In this document: positions 23,968-33,195 of the stretch, one piece after another | Layout: every line of letters begins with the position of its first letter | How positions within the stretch are numbered: position 1 is the stretch's first letter | DNA from: UBA4733 sp036734945 | GTDB taxonomy: Bacteria; Chloroflexota; UBA4733 | Direction: 5' to 3' | DNA length: 64,000 nucleotides | Assembly (NCBI GenBank): GCA_036734945.1 | Contig: DAIMXP010000026.1 | Location: 1 to 64,000, forward strand | Notes under the pieces: model-generated | What the model was told of the DNA's origin: nothing | Seen by the model: only the letters and a program-made list of their open reading frames with translations | The model's database searches: none | Made by a program: the position numbers and the translations under genes

Positions 23968-24912
23968 TTGCGTCTGCTCCTCTACCCCGACCCTGGGCCG
24001 CGCTGGCGAGCGGCGCTTGCCGGCGCGGCGCCTGGCGTGGAGGTGTTGCTGGCGAGCGATGTAGCCGAGGCCATTCAATTGATCGCTCAGGCCGATGCGC
24101 TCTATGGCAACCTGACCCCTGCCATGTTGCAGGCAGCCCGGCGGTTGCGCTGGGTCCAGACCCCGATGGCGGGGCTGGAGCGCTATATGTTCCCGGAACT
24201 GGTGGTAAGCTCGCTCACGCTCACCAACGCGCGCGGCATCTACAGCGATGTCATCGCCGACCACGTGTTTGCCTACGTCCTGGCGTTCGCTCGCGACCTA
24301 CCGCGTCTCCTGCGGGCCCAGCAGGAGCGGCGTTGGCTACCGGAGTCGCAAGTGCTGACCTTTCAACTGCAAGGGCTGACCGCCGGTATCGTCGGCTTCG
24401 GCGGCATCGGCTCGGAGGTAGCACGGCGCGCACAGGTGGTCGGCATGGCCGTGCTGGCGGTTGACCCCGCGCCACACTCTGAGGTGGAAGGCGTCGTTGT
24501 CTGGGGACCAGAGCGTCTGGACAACCTGCTGGCCGAGTCGGACTTCGTCATCGTCTGCGCCCCGGAGACTCCAGAGACGCTGGGTCTGTTCAACGCCGAG
24601 CGCTTTGCCAAAATGAAGCGCGGCGCTCGCTTCATCAACATTGGGCGCGGCCGCGTGGTGCAACTGAACGCCTTGACGGAAGCCTTGCAGCGTGGCCACC
24701 TGGCCGGAGCAGCCCTCGACGTGTACGAGACGGAGCCGTTGCCGCCGAACCATCCGCTGTGGGACCTGGAGAACGTGCTCCTTACGCCCCACAGCGCCGC
24801 CTATGCAGTGCCGGCTGAGGAGCGGCGGCTGGCGTTGGTCGTGGAGAACATCCGGCGTTTCGTGGCAGGGGAGCCGCTGCGCAACGTGGTGGTGAAAGAG
24901 CGCTGGAGCTGA
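23968..24912 (+). CDS. D-2-hydroxyacid dehydrogenase
   Basis: 314 aa from TTG 23968, which has AAAGGGGG upstream; ATG 23926 has no good ribosome site. NAD-binding motif GIVGFGGIGSEVARRA (about 135-150). Catalytic Arg in INIGRGRVV, Glu in the DVYETEPLP region and His in LTPHSAAYA. It interconverts 2-keto acids and D-2-hydroxyacids, NAD(P)-dependent, with glyoxylate/hydroxypyruvate or phosphoglycerate-like substrates possible. The substrate-binding half is divergent, so the substrate is left open. Confidence 0.88.
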   Translation: MRLLLYPDPGPRWRAALAGAAPGVEVLLASDVAEAIQLIAQADALYGNLTPAMLQAARRLRWVQTPMAGLERYMFPELVVSSLTLTNARGIYSDVIADHVFAYVLAFARDLPRLLRAQQERRWLPESQVLTFQLQGLTAGIVGFGGIGSEVARRAQVVGMAVLAVDPAPHSEVEGVVVWGPERLDNLLAESDFVIVCAPETPETLGLFNAERFAKMKRGARFINIGRGRVVQLNALTEALQRGHLAGAALDVYETEPLPPNHPLWDLENVLLTPHSAAYAVPAEERRLALVVENIRRFVAGEPLRNVVVKERWS

Positions 24913-24936
24913 GCGGCGTTCGGTTCCGACCGGTCG

Positions 24937-26082
24937 TCACGCTAGTGCCGGCACGTCCACCCAGCGCCGTTCCTGCCAGGATTGGCGGCCGAGCTCAGCC
25001 AGTTGCACGCCTTTGGCGCCTTCCATGAGGTCCCAGGGGAACGGTGTGCCGCTGACGACGTGGCGCAGGAAGAGTTCCCACTGCACTTTGAAGGCGTTGT
25101 CGGGTTCCAGGATGTCCGGTACCTCCAGCCACTGGTCGCGGAAGCGCAGCGGGTTGGCGATGTCCGGGTTCCAGATCGCCTTCGGCGTGTTGACGCGGTG
25201 CTGGGTCCGGCAATCGCGCAAGCCGGCCACGGCGCTGCCCTCGGTGCCGTCGACATGGATCGTCAGTAGTTCGTCGCGGTAGACGCGCACGCACCAGGAC
25301 GAGTTGAACTGGGCGACAGCGCCGCCGGCCAGCGCGAAGGTTGCATAGGCGGCGTCCTCGGCGGTGCAGGTGTAGGGCTGGCCTTGCTCGTCCAGCCGTT
25401 GCTCAATGTGTCGAACGCCCAGGCAGGAGACCGCCTGCACGGGGGCGATGATCTCGTCCAGCACGTAGCGCCAGTGGGCGAACATGTCCAGGATGATGCC
25501 GCCGCCTTCGTCGGCCTTGTAGTTCCAGGAGGGCCGTTGGACCGGCTGGGCATCCTCCAGCACCCAGTAGCCGAACTCGCCGCGCACGGCGATGATGCGG
25601 CCGAAGAAGCCGCTCGCCACCAACCGGCGTAACTTGATCAGGCCCGGCAAGAACAGCTTGTCCTGCACCACACCGTTCTTGACGCCGGCTTTTCGGGCCA
25701 GGCGGGCGAGATCAACGGCCGTTGCCAGGCTCGTGGCGATCGGTTTCTCACAGTAGATGTGCTTGCCGGCGGCAATGGCGGCCCGTAGCCCCTGTTCGCG
25801 CAGGCTGGTGGTCTGCGCGTCGAAGTAGAGCGTGTCATCGGGATTGGCCAGGCAGGCAGCGAGGTCGGTGCTCCAGCGGCTGATGCCGTGCTCTCTGGCG
25901 AGCGCCTCCAGGCGGCCGGCGTTGCGCCCGACCAGGATCGGGTCGGGCATAATCGTGCTGCCGTCGGGCAGTTGGACGCCTCCCTGCTGGCGAATGGCGA
26001 GAATTGAGCGGATCAGGTGCTGGCGGGTGCCCATCCGACCGGTCACGCCGTTCATGATGATGCCGATGCGTTGACTGGTCAT
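24937..26082 (-). CDS. Gfo/Idh/MocA family oxidoreductase
   Basis: 381 aa. An N-terminal Rossmann domain (GIIMNGVTGRMG, about 6-17; unusual glycine spacing) is followed by the EKPIATSLA motif (about 122-130), which holds the catalytic Lys. The C-terminal domain has the family's beta sheet. It probably oxidises or reduces a sugar or inositol with NAD(P). Its ATG overlaps the end of the GntR regulator gene by 4 bp (ATGA), so it is likely the target of that regulator. Substrate unknown. Confidence 0.87.
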   Translation of the reverse strand: MTSQRIGIIMNGVTGRMGTRQHLIRSILAIRQQGGVQLPDGSTIMPDPILVGRNAGRLEALAREHGISRWSTDLAACLANPDDTLYFDAQTTSLREQGLRAAIAAGKHIYCEKPIATSLATAVDLARLARKAGVKNGVVQDKLFLPGLIKLRRLVASGFFGRIIAVRGEFGYWVLEDAQPVQRPSWNYKADEGGGIILDMFAHWRYVLDEIIAPVQAVSCLGVRHIEQRLDEQGQPYTCTAEDAAYATFALAGGAVAQFNSSWCVRVYRDELLTIHVDGTEGSAVAGLRDCRTQHRVNTPKAIWNPDIANPLRFRDQWLEVPDILEPDNAFKVQWELFLRHVVSGTPFPWDLMEGAKGVQLAELGRQSWQERRWVDVPALA

Positions 26083-26816
26083 CGCTGATCCTTTTCTGAG
26101 GGGGCAGTGGCGGCGCCGTCCGCCGGCATATAGGAGAGGTAGGCCGCCAGCGCCTCCTGGTTGTGGAGGCGCGCGAGGGCTTCCAGGGCGGGCAAGTCGC
26201 GCCCTTCCAGGGCTGCGACGATGGCGTGATGCTGCTGCTGCGAGCGCGCGATACGCCGAACGAGCACCCCGTCAAAGTAAAAGCGGCGGATCCGGTCCCA
26301 GGCGCTGAACGCCCGGCCAGTCACCTCCAACAGCAGCGGCATAGCGGTGGTACGGGCAATGCCGACATGAAAGTCGGTATTCAGGTCGCCCCAGCGTTGA
26401 TGATCGATCTCTGCCACTGCGGCATCCAACTGATCGACCAGATCGCTGAGCAGCAACAGGTCATCGGCAGTCATACGCTCGGCGGCGGTGCGCATGGCGA
26501 CGGTTTCGATACCCTCCATCACGGTAAAGGTGTCAATGACAGACGAGCGAGAGATAGGGGCGACCACTGCGCCGACGTGCGGCACACTGTCGATCAGTCC
26601 CTCCGACTGCAGCAGTTGCAGCGCTTCACGCACGGGGATCAGACTCATGCCGAGCTGGCGGGCGATTTCATCGATTATCAGGCGCTTGCCCGGCGGCAGC
26701 TCGCAGCGCATGATCGCCTGACGCAGCACCTGATAGGCGAATTGCTGCTTGGTCTGAAAGCTGTGCCCGCCGGTGGAGAGTTGCACCGGCGGCAGGGCAC
26801 GATCTACTACACGCAC
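26079..26816 (-). CDS. GntR family regulator, FadR/FCD type
   Basis: 245 aa from GTG 26816 (GGAG 7 nt upstream); ATG 26867 would add 17 residues. Winged helix with AYQVLRQAIMRCELPPGKRLIIDEIARQLGMSLIPVREALQLL (about 26-68), then an FCD all-helical effector domain (about 85-235) with the Asp/His metal-site pattern (DLNTDFHVGIA and QQQHHAIVAAL). It probably controls itself and the coupled Gfo/Idh oxidoreductase in response to an organic acid or sugar acid. Confidence 0.88.
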   Translation of the reverse strand: MRVVDRALPPVQLSTGGHSFQTKQQFAYQVLRQAIMRCELPPGKRLIIDEIARQLGMSLIPVREALQLLQSEGLIDSVPHVGAVVAPISRSSVIDTFTVMEGIETVAMRTAAERMTADDLLLLSDLVDQLDAAVAEIDHQRWGDLNTDFHVGIARTTAMPLLLEVTGRAFSAWDRIRRFYFDGVLVRRIARSQQQHHAIVAALEGRDLPALEALARLHNQEALAAYLSYMPADGAATAPSEKDQR

Positions 26817-26919
26817 AGCATCACTCCGTCGTCTCTCCCGCAGCCATCCGGTGGTCCGGGCGATCATATATTATCACGGATGCCGGCGCAATGCGCAGTC
26901 GGGGCCCGCCACTTTGCCT

Positions 26920-27858
26920 TTACCCGCCGGAGGCGAGCGGCAGGGGGGTGGGGGAGAAAGCGGACGTCAGATCGGTGTTTGGTAACTGGGCTGGGCGGGC
27001 CAGCCAGTTGGGCTGGCTGGGGGCGTATTGCGCGAAATAGGCGCTGCCCGACGCCTCGGCGGACAGGTCGGTCGGCACCCCCTTGTCTTCGATGATCGCC
27101 TTCAGGTAGTCGCCGAAGAGGACGCCTTGCGTGCAGGCGCAGCTCTCGTCGAACATCATGACGCCGCGCTGGAAGCGCAAGTACACAAAGTTGTGGTTGT
27201 TGGGGTCATAGGCCGGCGCGCTGGTCGGCAGGCCCCACACTTCCAGTTGGACGAGAGGCAGCAGCGCCAGCACCTGCGGGCTGGAAGCTGCTTGACCCGG
27301 AAACGCCGCTTCGGGGGTGACGGTCCCAAAGTAGGTCCTGGCAAAGGCGACGGGCAGCTCGTTCCAGGTGTCCGTCGCGTAGGAGCGTATGAAGCTGATG
27401 GCTTCGGCCCCATAGTTCGGGTCCGTCGGGTTAGGCGCGGCGGCGATAATCTGCGGATCAGGGGCCGGAAAGGCGGAGAAGTTGAACGTCGTGTAGGGCA
27501 TCAGGCCGCTATCGAGCAGGTTCAACAGGTGTACACTGCCGTCGGGCCAGAGTTGCATCACCTGACGCTGGAAAAACTGGGTCCGGTAGCCCGTGAGCTC
27601 GAAAGTCCGGCTGGTCGGGTAGCCGAACGTCGTGACGCCGCCGCGCCGTTGGAAGTAATTCCAGAAGGCGTCTTCGTCGATGCGGAACCCGGTCTGCCTG
27701 AAGTAACGGGGCGGGCCAAACGGCGGAGGCGGGCAAGGGGAGATATAGACGGGGCAGGGGGTGATCGGCGTGGAGGCAGCAAAGGTCGGCGTTGCTCCAA
27801 GGAGCATGATGGCAGTTGCCCCCAGTGTCAGGGCTACTCGTAACGTCCGAAGTGTCAT
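26920..27858 (-). CDS. secreted protein with FGYP-type motif, unknown function
   Basis: 312 aa. A signal peptide (about 1-28, hydrophobic LGATAIMLLGATP then TFAA) leads to a Pro-rich linker. A domain near 55-110 reads FWNYFQRRGGVTTFGYPTSR then QFFQRQVMQLWPDGSV, a motif pair common in secreted Chloroflexota proteins. CAC near residue 240 may form a disulfide. It is the third gene of the TPP-riboswitch operon and overlaps thiO by 4 bp, although nothing in it suggests thiamine chemistry. A surface or cell-wall role is possible. Confidence 0.7.
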   Translation of the reverse strand: MTLRTLRVALTLGATAIMLLGATPTFAASTPITPCPVYISPCPPPPFGPPRYFRQTGFRIDEDAFWNYFQRRGGVTTFGYPTSRTFELTGYRTQFFQRQVMQLWPDGSVHLLNLLDSGLMPYTTFNFSAFPAPDPQIIAAAPNPTDPNYGAEAISFIRSYATDTWNELPVAFARTYFGTVTPEAAFPGQAASSPQVLALLPLVQLEVWGLPTSAPAYDPNNHNFVYLRFQRGVMMFDESCACTQGVLFGDYLKAIIEDKGVPTDLSAEASGSAYFAQYAPSQPNWLARPAQLPNTDLTSAFSPTPLPLASGG

Positions 27859-29009
27859 GGCGCCTCCAGCCTGTGCGGCGAATAGGGAGCGAGGTCCCAG
27901 CTTGGTGCCTTGTTCAGCAGCATTTCCGTCACTACCGTACCGGTTAACGGACCAAGAAGAACGCCGTTACGGAAGTGGGCAGTGGCCAGCAACAGGTTGC
28001 GGCAGTCGGGCGCCCAGCCGATCACCGGCAGGCGATCGAGGACCGCCGGACGTAAGCCGCTCCACTGCGTCTCCACCGTCAGCTTGCCCAGTTCGGGCAG
28101 CAGGTTGGTGGCGCCCAGGGCGAGCTGCAGGAGACCGGAAAGGGTAGGGCGGCGATCGTAGCCCGCCCTTTCTTCTGTCGCGCCAACAATTACCTGGCCA
28201 TCCGCCTTCGGCGCGACATAACACTCACCGGACCAGAGAATGTGGCGGGGAGTGTGCATGAGGCCACGCAGCGCGATGATCTGGCCTTTGATCGGTTCCA
28301 CCGGGAGGTGGACGCCCGCCGTTGCTGCCAGGATGCCGCTCCAGGCGCCGGCGGCCAGGACCACCGTCCCTGCCAGCAGCACGCCGTCGCTGGTCTGGAC
28401 GCCGCTGATGCGGTCGCCATTGCTGCGGAGGGCATTGGCGGGCAACCCCTCCCGAAACGCAGCGCCCCGGCGGATGGCGGCGGTGGCGAGGGCCTGCACC
28501 AGGCGAGGGCTGCGCACCTGGCTTTCCTCCGGCAGCCACAGCGCGCCGACCAGGCGTTGACCGGCAGCGCCGGCAAAGGCAGGTTCTCGAAGGGCAACCT
28601 GCTGCGGGTCCAGCCATTCGGCGGCGAGCCCCCGCCTCTGCTGCCAGAGCGCGCGCCCCCGCAGGTCGAGGGCTTCACGCTCCTCCAGCGCCAGCCGCAG
28701 GATGCCGGTGCGTCGGAACTCCACGTCCAGGCCGGCTTCTTCCAACAACTGGGGCGCCAGCCGGGCGTGGGCCGCCCGGCCAGCCAGGCCAAAGTCAAAA
28801 AACTCGTCCGGCTGGTGTGCCTCCACCTGCGGGGCGAGCATACCGGCCGCTGCGCCGGACGCGCCGGCGCCGATGCGCTCCGCGTCGATGACGGTGACGC
28901 GCAAGCCGGCAGACGCCGCAGCATAGGCAATGGCGCAGCCTATGACCCCACCGCCTACCACGAGAACATCGGGAATGGCAGTGGCGACGCGGGGCGGCAC
29001 AGCGGTCAA
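27855..29009 (-). CDS. thiO: glycine oxidase ThiO
   Basis: 384 aa, FAD-dependent oxidoreductase of the DAO family that turns glycine into the iminoacetate needed for the thiazole ring in aerobes. FAD motif VLVVGGGVIGCAIAYAAAS (about 15-33), DAERIGAGASGAAAGMLAPQ typical of ThiO, and a C-terminal WSGLRPAVLDRLPVIG segment. It lies directly after thiSG with a 4-bp overlap and under the TPP riboswitch, which makes the assignment firm. Confidence 0.93.
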   Translation of the reverse strand: MTAVPPRVATAIPDVLVVGGGVIGCAIAYAAASAGLRVTVIDAERIGAGASGAAAGMLAPQVEAHQPDEFFDFGLAGRAAHARLAPQLLEEAGLDVEFRRTGILRLALEEREALDLRGRALWQQRRGLAAEWLDPQQVALREPAFAGAAGQRLVGALWLPEESQVRSPRLVQALATAAIRRGAAFREGLPANALRSNGDRISGVQTSDGVLLAGTVVLAAGAWSGILAATAGVHLPVEPIKGQIIALRGLMHTPRHILWSGECYVAPKADGQVIVGATEERAGYDRRPTLSGLLQLALGATNLLPELGKLTVETQWSGLRPAVLDRLPVIGWAPDCRNLLLATAHFRNGVLLGPLTGTVVTEMLLNKAPSWDLAPYSPHRLEAP

Positions 29010-30064
29010 TGGCCGGCGACGGCGGCAGTAGCAGGCTCGGCGGGCTGAAGCCTGGCCGGCGCGGCCACGATGCCGTCAGACGGACTTGACGGAACCGCGT
29101 AGTCCAGTCGGGGCATGCGGCCGGCGCGGTAGGCGAGCCGGCCGGCGCAGACGGCCAGCCGCATGGCAGTTGCCATGCGTACCGGATCCTGGGCGCGGGA
29201 GATCGCTGTGTTCACCATGCAGGCGGCCGCGCCGCATTCCATGGCGATCGTGGCGTCCGAAGGCGTGCCGATGCCGGCATCCACCACCACGGGTACGGTC
29301 AAGCGCTCCAGGATGCGGCGCAGGCCGGCGATGTCTTGCATGCCCTGGCCGGAGCCGATCATGGCGGCCATCGGCATGACTGCCGCCGCTCCCGTCTCTT
29401 CCAGCCGGAGGGCCGTGACCAGATCGAGGCTGGTGTAGGGCAGCACCACAAAGCCATCGCTTACCAGTTGCCGGCAGGCCTCGACCGTTCCCGCCGGGTC
29501 GGGCCAGAGCGATCGCTCGTCGCCGATCACTTCCAGTTTGATCCAGTTGGTCCCCGTCACCTCGCGGGCCAGATGGGCCATGTAGACGGCCTGGCGCACC
29601 GTCGTCGCGCCAGCGGTGTTGGGGAGTAGGCGGTAACTGCTGGTCTCCAGCTCGTCCAGCAGGCCGCCGTCGGCGTTTTGGCCGTCCAGACCAAGGGCCC
29701 GAATGGATACCGTCACTAACTCGGTCGCCGCCGCCGCCAGCGCCTGACGCAGCACCTGTGGCGACGGGAAGCGGCCGGTACCCAGGAAGAGCCGGGAGTC
29801 GAATTGCTGCCCGGCGATCAGCAACGGATCGTCGGCCGCTCCCGAACCACCCGAGACGGCTCGCACCACATCGACGCTATCGCCATCGCGCAGGATGGTC
29901 TGTGGCCAGCGGTCGCGGGGGATGATCTCGCCATTGAGGGCGATGGCAATGCGTGTCACCGGAACACTCAGCGTGGCCAGCACTTCCGGCAGCGCCATTG
30001 GGCGATCAAGCTGTCTGGTTTCGCGATTCACCGTCACGGTGAGCGGTCTAATGTCGGACATCAT
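29006..30064 (-). CDS. thiSG: ThiS-ThiG fusion, sulfur carrier/thiazole synthase
   Basis: 352 aa. Residues 1-73 form the ThiS ubiquitin-like sulfur carrier (IALNGEIIPRDRW, ending in GG at 72-73). Residues about 79-325 form the ThiG TIM barrel with the Schiff-base Lys K176 in NWIKLEV and the phosphate motif VVDAGIGTPSDA. Together they build the thiazole phosphate from DXP, iminoacetate and sulfur. The ThiS Gly-Gly is internal, so normal adenylation of its C-terminus would need processing or another route. The start ATG 30064 has AGGGGAG, which can be sequestered. Confidence 0.93.
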   Translation of the reverse strand: MMSDIRPLTVTVNRETRQLDRPMALPEVLATLSVPVTRIAIALNGEIIPRDRWPQTILRDGDSVDVVRAVSGGSGAADDPLLIAGQQFDSRLFLGTGRFPSPQVLRQALAAAATELVTVSIRALGLDGQNADGGLLDELETSSYRLLPNTAGATTVRQAVYMAHLAREVTGTNWIKLEVIGDERSLWPDPAGTVEACRQLVSDGFVVLPYTSLDLVTALRLEETGAAAVMPMAAMIGSGQGMQDIAGLRRILERLTVPVVVDAGIGTPSDATIAMECGAAACMVNTAISRAQDPVRMATAMRLAVCAGRLAYRAGRMPRLDYAVPSSPSDGIVAAPARLQPAEPATAAVAGH

Positions 30065-30070
30065 GCAAGT

Positions 30071-30107
30071 CTCCCCTGGTCAGATGGAACGTGAGCGCCA
30101 GGGGGAG
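30071..30107 (-). promoter_or_regulatory. possible ribosome-site sequestering hairpin of the thi leader
   Basis: In the transcript, CTCCCCCTGG (30098-30107) can pair with CCAGGGGAG (30071-30079), which carries the ribosome-binding site of thiSG, with one bulged C. It lies between the TPP aptamer and the start codon, so it is a candidate off-state stem of the expression platform. A second stem GCAGGG/CCCTGC lies between it and the aptamer. Confidence 0.5.
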
Positions 30108-30197
30108 AGGCAAAGGGAAGTGCCGTGGCCGACGATTCGGTCGTCAGCGCCAGCCCATGCGCGACTGTTGCAGGGCGACCCTGCGACGGCAACAAGT

Positions 30198-30291
30198 GCA
30201 TCCCTCCGCCGGCATTACCCGGATCAGGTCCAAAGGGTAGGCGGTTGCTCAATGCGAAAGCCGCCTTCTCAGCCGCGTGGGCACCCCCTGC
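30198..30291 (-). ncRNA. TPP riboswitch (THI element)
   Basis: Read on the minus strand, the element begins GGGGGTGCCC, then carries the conserved CTGAGA (30267-30272), ACCCTTTGGACCTGATC, then GGGTAATGCCGGCGGAGGGATG, the complete THI box order. It binds thiamine pyrophosphate and lowers expression of thiSG, thiO and the secreted protein behind them. The downstream sequence favours translational control rather than an intrinsic terminator. Confidence 0.95.
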
Positions 30292-30334
30292 GCGTTTATT
30301 CGATTATTTTTACAGTATACGGCAGGCGCCGCAC

Positions 30335-31801
30335 CTACGGCAAAGCCGGAACGTGGCCCTCGGCGTCGACCAGGGCAGTCCGCACTTCACCATCGCTGCG
30401 CTTGGCGGCGTACAGGGCGTCGTCGGCCATTCGCACCAGGTCGTTGGCGGTTGTGCCGTGGATGGGAAACGTCGCCACGCCAACCGAGCAAGAGAAGCGA
30501 ACGTTGATCCCTTCGCCCAGATTGACGGCCGAGCTCATCACGCGTTGGCGGAGGCGCTCAGCGAGGCGACGGGCGGCGTCGGCTCCCGTTGCCGGCAGGA
30601 GCACGATGAACTCATCACCGCCGTAGCGGGCCAGCGTGTCGTACTGGCGCAGGCCACTGCGCACCAACTCGCCGAAGCGGCGTAATGCCTCATCCCCCAC
30701 CGGGTGGCCGTAGGAGTCGTTGTATTGCTTGAACTTGTTCAAATCCATCATCAGTACGGAGAGCGATTGGACGTCATTCTGGTCGCGCCCGCGTCGTTGC
30801 GCCCGACTGAGTTCCGCTTCCAGGGCGGTCTGAAAGAAGCGCATGTTGCGCAGCCCGGTGGAGCTGTCGGTGAGCGCAGCATCCTGCAACTGCTCGTAGA
30901 GGCGGGCGTTCTCGATGGCAATGGCCAACTGGCTGGCCAGCCCCTGCACGACGTCCAGTGTTTGGGTACTGTAGGTCTGTGGCGTCTCGTAGCCGATCAA
31001 GAGGGCTCCCAGGCGCTCGCTGCCGCGCATGATCGTGGCCAGGACCAGCGATTGCAATTCGGCTTCGCCGATGGCCTCCAGCGGCAGGCTGGCCTGGCGC
31101 AGATCCTCCACGACCAGCAGGCCGCGCGCATCGACCGGTAGCACGGCGTAGTGCGGATACAAGCGGCTGCTGATCCGGCGGGGCGCCTTGTTTCCCTTTA
31201 CCTCCAGACCCCAGATGCGACTGGGGTCCTGGTCGGGCGATGTCAGCCAGATGGCAGCTCGGTCGGCTCGGAACAGCCGGGGCAGCAGTTTCAGGGCGCC
31301 CTGCAGCACCGTCACCCGGTCGCCCAGCGCGGTGAGGGCGTGGGCTGTGTCCAACAGAATGGCCGCCGCGCGGTTGGCCTGTTCCAGGGACAGGTTGCGA
31401 GCGGCAAGCGTCTGCTCCACCTGGCGCATGCGCAGCAGTGCCCGCACGCGGACGCGCAACTCGTCCAAATCAAACGGCTTGAGCAGGTAATCGTCGGCGC
31501 CGGCATTGAAGCCCCGCACCTTCTCGTCCCCCGATCCCAGGCCGGTCAGGATCAGCACGGGAACGTGGACGACTTGCACGCGTTGTAGTTCGCTGACCAA
31601 TTCAAGGCCGTTACCGTCGGGCAGCAACACGTCCAGGATGACGATATCCGGCGCTTGTTCGGCCGCGGCCAAACGGGCAGCGGCGACGCTGTGTACCGTG
31701 GTCACGGCGCCCAGGCCGGACAGCGCCAGTTCGACCAGCGTACAGAGGTCAGGGTCGTCTTCAATCACGAGGACCCTGAGGTCAAGCGACGGTGCGTCCA
31801 T
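30335..31801 (-). CDS. response regulator with GAF and GGDEF domains (diguanylate cyclase)
   Basis: 488 aa. The receiver domain (about 8-120) has acidic EDD, the phospho-acceptor Asp in IVILDVLLPDG (about 56) and Lys in LLKPFD. A helical linker is followed by a GAF domain (about 150-305) and a GGDEF domain (about 325-480) with intact ARYGGDEF and an inhibitory site RQYD five residues before it. It should make c-di-GMP when phosphorylated and be product-inhibited. No kinase is adjacent. The next upstream gene on the same strand is another GGDEF protein, 112 bp away. Confidence 0.92.
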   Translation of the reverse strand: MDAPSLDLRVLVIEDDPDLCTLVELALSGLGAVTTVHSVAAARLAAAEQAPDIVILDVLLPDGNGLELVSELQRVQVVHVPVLILTGLGSGDEKVRGFNAGADDYLLKPFDLDELRVRVRALLRMRQVEQTLAARNLSLEQANRAAAILLDTAHALTALGDRVTVLQGALKLLPRLFRADRAAIWLTSPDQDPSRIWGLEVKGNKAPRRISSRLYPHYAVLPVDARGLLVVEDLRQASLPLEAIGEAELQSLVLATIMRGSERLGALLIGYETPQTYSTQTLDVVQGLASQLAIAIENARLYEQLQDAALTDSSTGLRNMRFFQTALEAELSRAQRRGRDQNDVQSLSVLMMDLNKFKQYNDSYGHPVGDEALRRFGELVRSGLRQYDTLARYGGDEFIVLLPATGADAARRLAERLRQRVMSSAVNLGEGINVRFSCSVGVATFPIHGTTANDLVRMADDALYAAKRSDGEVRTALVDAEGHVPALP

Positions 31802-31913
31802 CGTGGCGACCGCCTATTCCAACATCATCCGGAGCGACTCTGCACCGTGCCTACCGTTTCCGCAACCCAGGCCACACCGGGGTACCGCCAGGCGTATCGC
31901 CATTTGCTGCAGT

Positions 31914-32933
31914 TCACGCCACACAGTCCTTCCCGGCCCGTTTGGCCTCGGCTGCTCGCTGCTCGACGGTCTGGATCAGGCGTTCGACGGTGTGTCCATC
32001 CTCCGGAGCCGAGGCGACGCCGATGGACACCGTAATCGGGATGGACCACTCCACGGTGAGTCGGGCCACGTGGCGGCGCAAGCGATCGGCGATCATGCGC
32101 GCATCGTTACGGCCGGCGCCCTTGAGAATGATGAGATACTCGTCGCCGGAGAGCCAACGCGTCAGGATGTCCCCTTCGCGCAGGCGCTCTCCGAGCAACT
32201 GACCGAGATCGCGGATCATCTGATTGCCGGCCTCGTAGCCCAACTCGTTGTAGGCACGGAGGTCGTCGCCATCAACCAGCAATACCGAGAAGGACCGCGA
32301 TACCGGTGATTTCAGCGCCGCCGTCAGGGCCGACTCGGCGGCACGGTGGTTCGGCAGACCGGAGACCACGTCGGTGTGCGCCTGGATACGGGCTTCGATC
32401 AGCAGCGAGAGCGTCTCGTCGATACGGTTTAGCAGCCGGGGCACGATGCTGCTGACCTCGTTGCCATGGGACACGTCGACTTCCCGGTAGACGGTGGCCA
32501 GCAATTCGGCCACGGAGCCGATCTGTCCGGGATAGGGGACGCCGGCGCCGCGCACGCGTGGCGCGGTTCGGTGGCGACTCTGGTTGACCGGGTGCTCCGC
32601 CAGCCCAACATTGACGTGTGCCGTCCAACGTTCAGCGTCGGCACCGCCTGCTCCAGGCAGGAAGACCAGAAATTCGTCGCCACCGATGCGATAACAGCGC
32701 GTGGTGTCCGGCGCAGCAGTGAGCATGCTGCGAAGGACCGACGCGAGGGCGCCAACGTATTCGTCTCCGGTCGACCGACCGGCGTCGGCGTTGACGGTGT
32801 GCAAGCCGGCAAGGTCGAGCAGCAGGGCGACGCCGGTGGACGTCTCCAGGATTTCCGGCGCCTCGCGCAGGAAAGCGAAGAAATTCGGGAGGGCTGTCGC
32901 TGCGTCTTGCCGCAACGTTGCTTCGCTAAGCAC
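31914..32933 (-). CDS. tandem GGDEF-domain protein
   Basis: 339 aa with two GGDEF-like domains. The first (about 10-115) keeps RIGGDEF (84-88). The second (about 180-335) reads WLSGDEY (262-266) with an RxxD-like REGD upstream, so it is somewhat degenerate. There are no receiver or membrane segments. One half may be catalytic and the other a GTP or c-di-GMP sensor, or both may pair within one chain. Start GTG 32933. It precedes the REC-GAF-GGDEF gene on the same strand. Confidence 0.85.
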   Translation of the reverse strand: MLSEATLRQDAATALPNFFAFLREAPEILETSTGVALLLDLAGLHTVNADAGRSTGDEYVGALASVLRSMLTAAPDTTRCYRIGGDEFLVFLPGAGGADAERWTAHVNVGLAEHPVNQSRHRTAPRVRGAGVPYPGQIGSVAELLATVYREVDVSHGNEVSSIVPRLLNRIDETLSLLIEARIQAHTDVVSGLPNHRAAESALTAALKSPVSRSFSVLLVDGDDLRAYNELGYEAGNQMIRDLGQLLGERLREGDILTRWLSGDEYLIILKGAGRNDARMIADRLRRHVARLTVEWSIPITVSIGVASAPEDGHTVERLIQTVEQRAAEAKRAGKDCVA

Positions 32934-33195
32934 GAATTGCCTGCTCTTTCGACTGAGACGCGCTGCCTTGCCGCATCATCCCATATTGACGCCGGGTCAT
33001 GGTATCCCCCATTTGGGCATCTCCGATATAGGAAGGGGGGGACGAAAAACATTACGAACGCTGCCGGGTTCTGCGGGCTAGCGTCGCGTCACACCCCGCC
33101 ACGCTTGCGGACGTGACAACACGCCCTTCGCAGTCTATCCTGGTGGACGTTAGGACGGCAACAAGGAAGCCGCCCGACGTGTGAAGGGGAATCGC

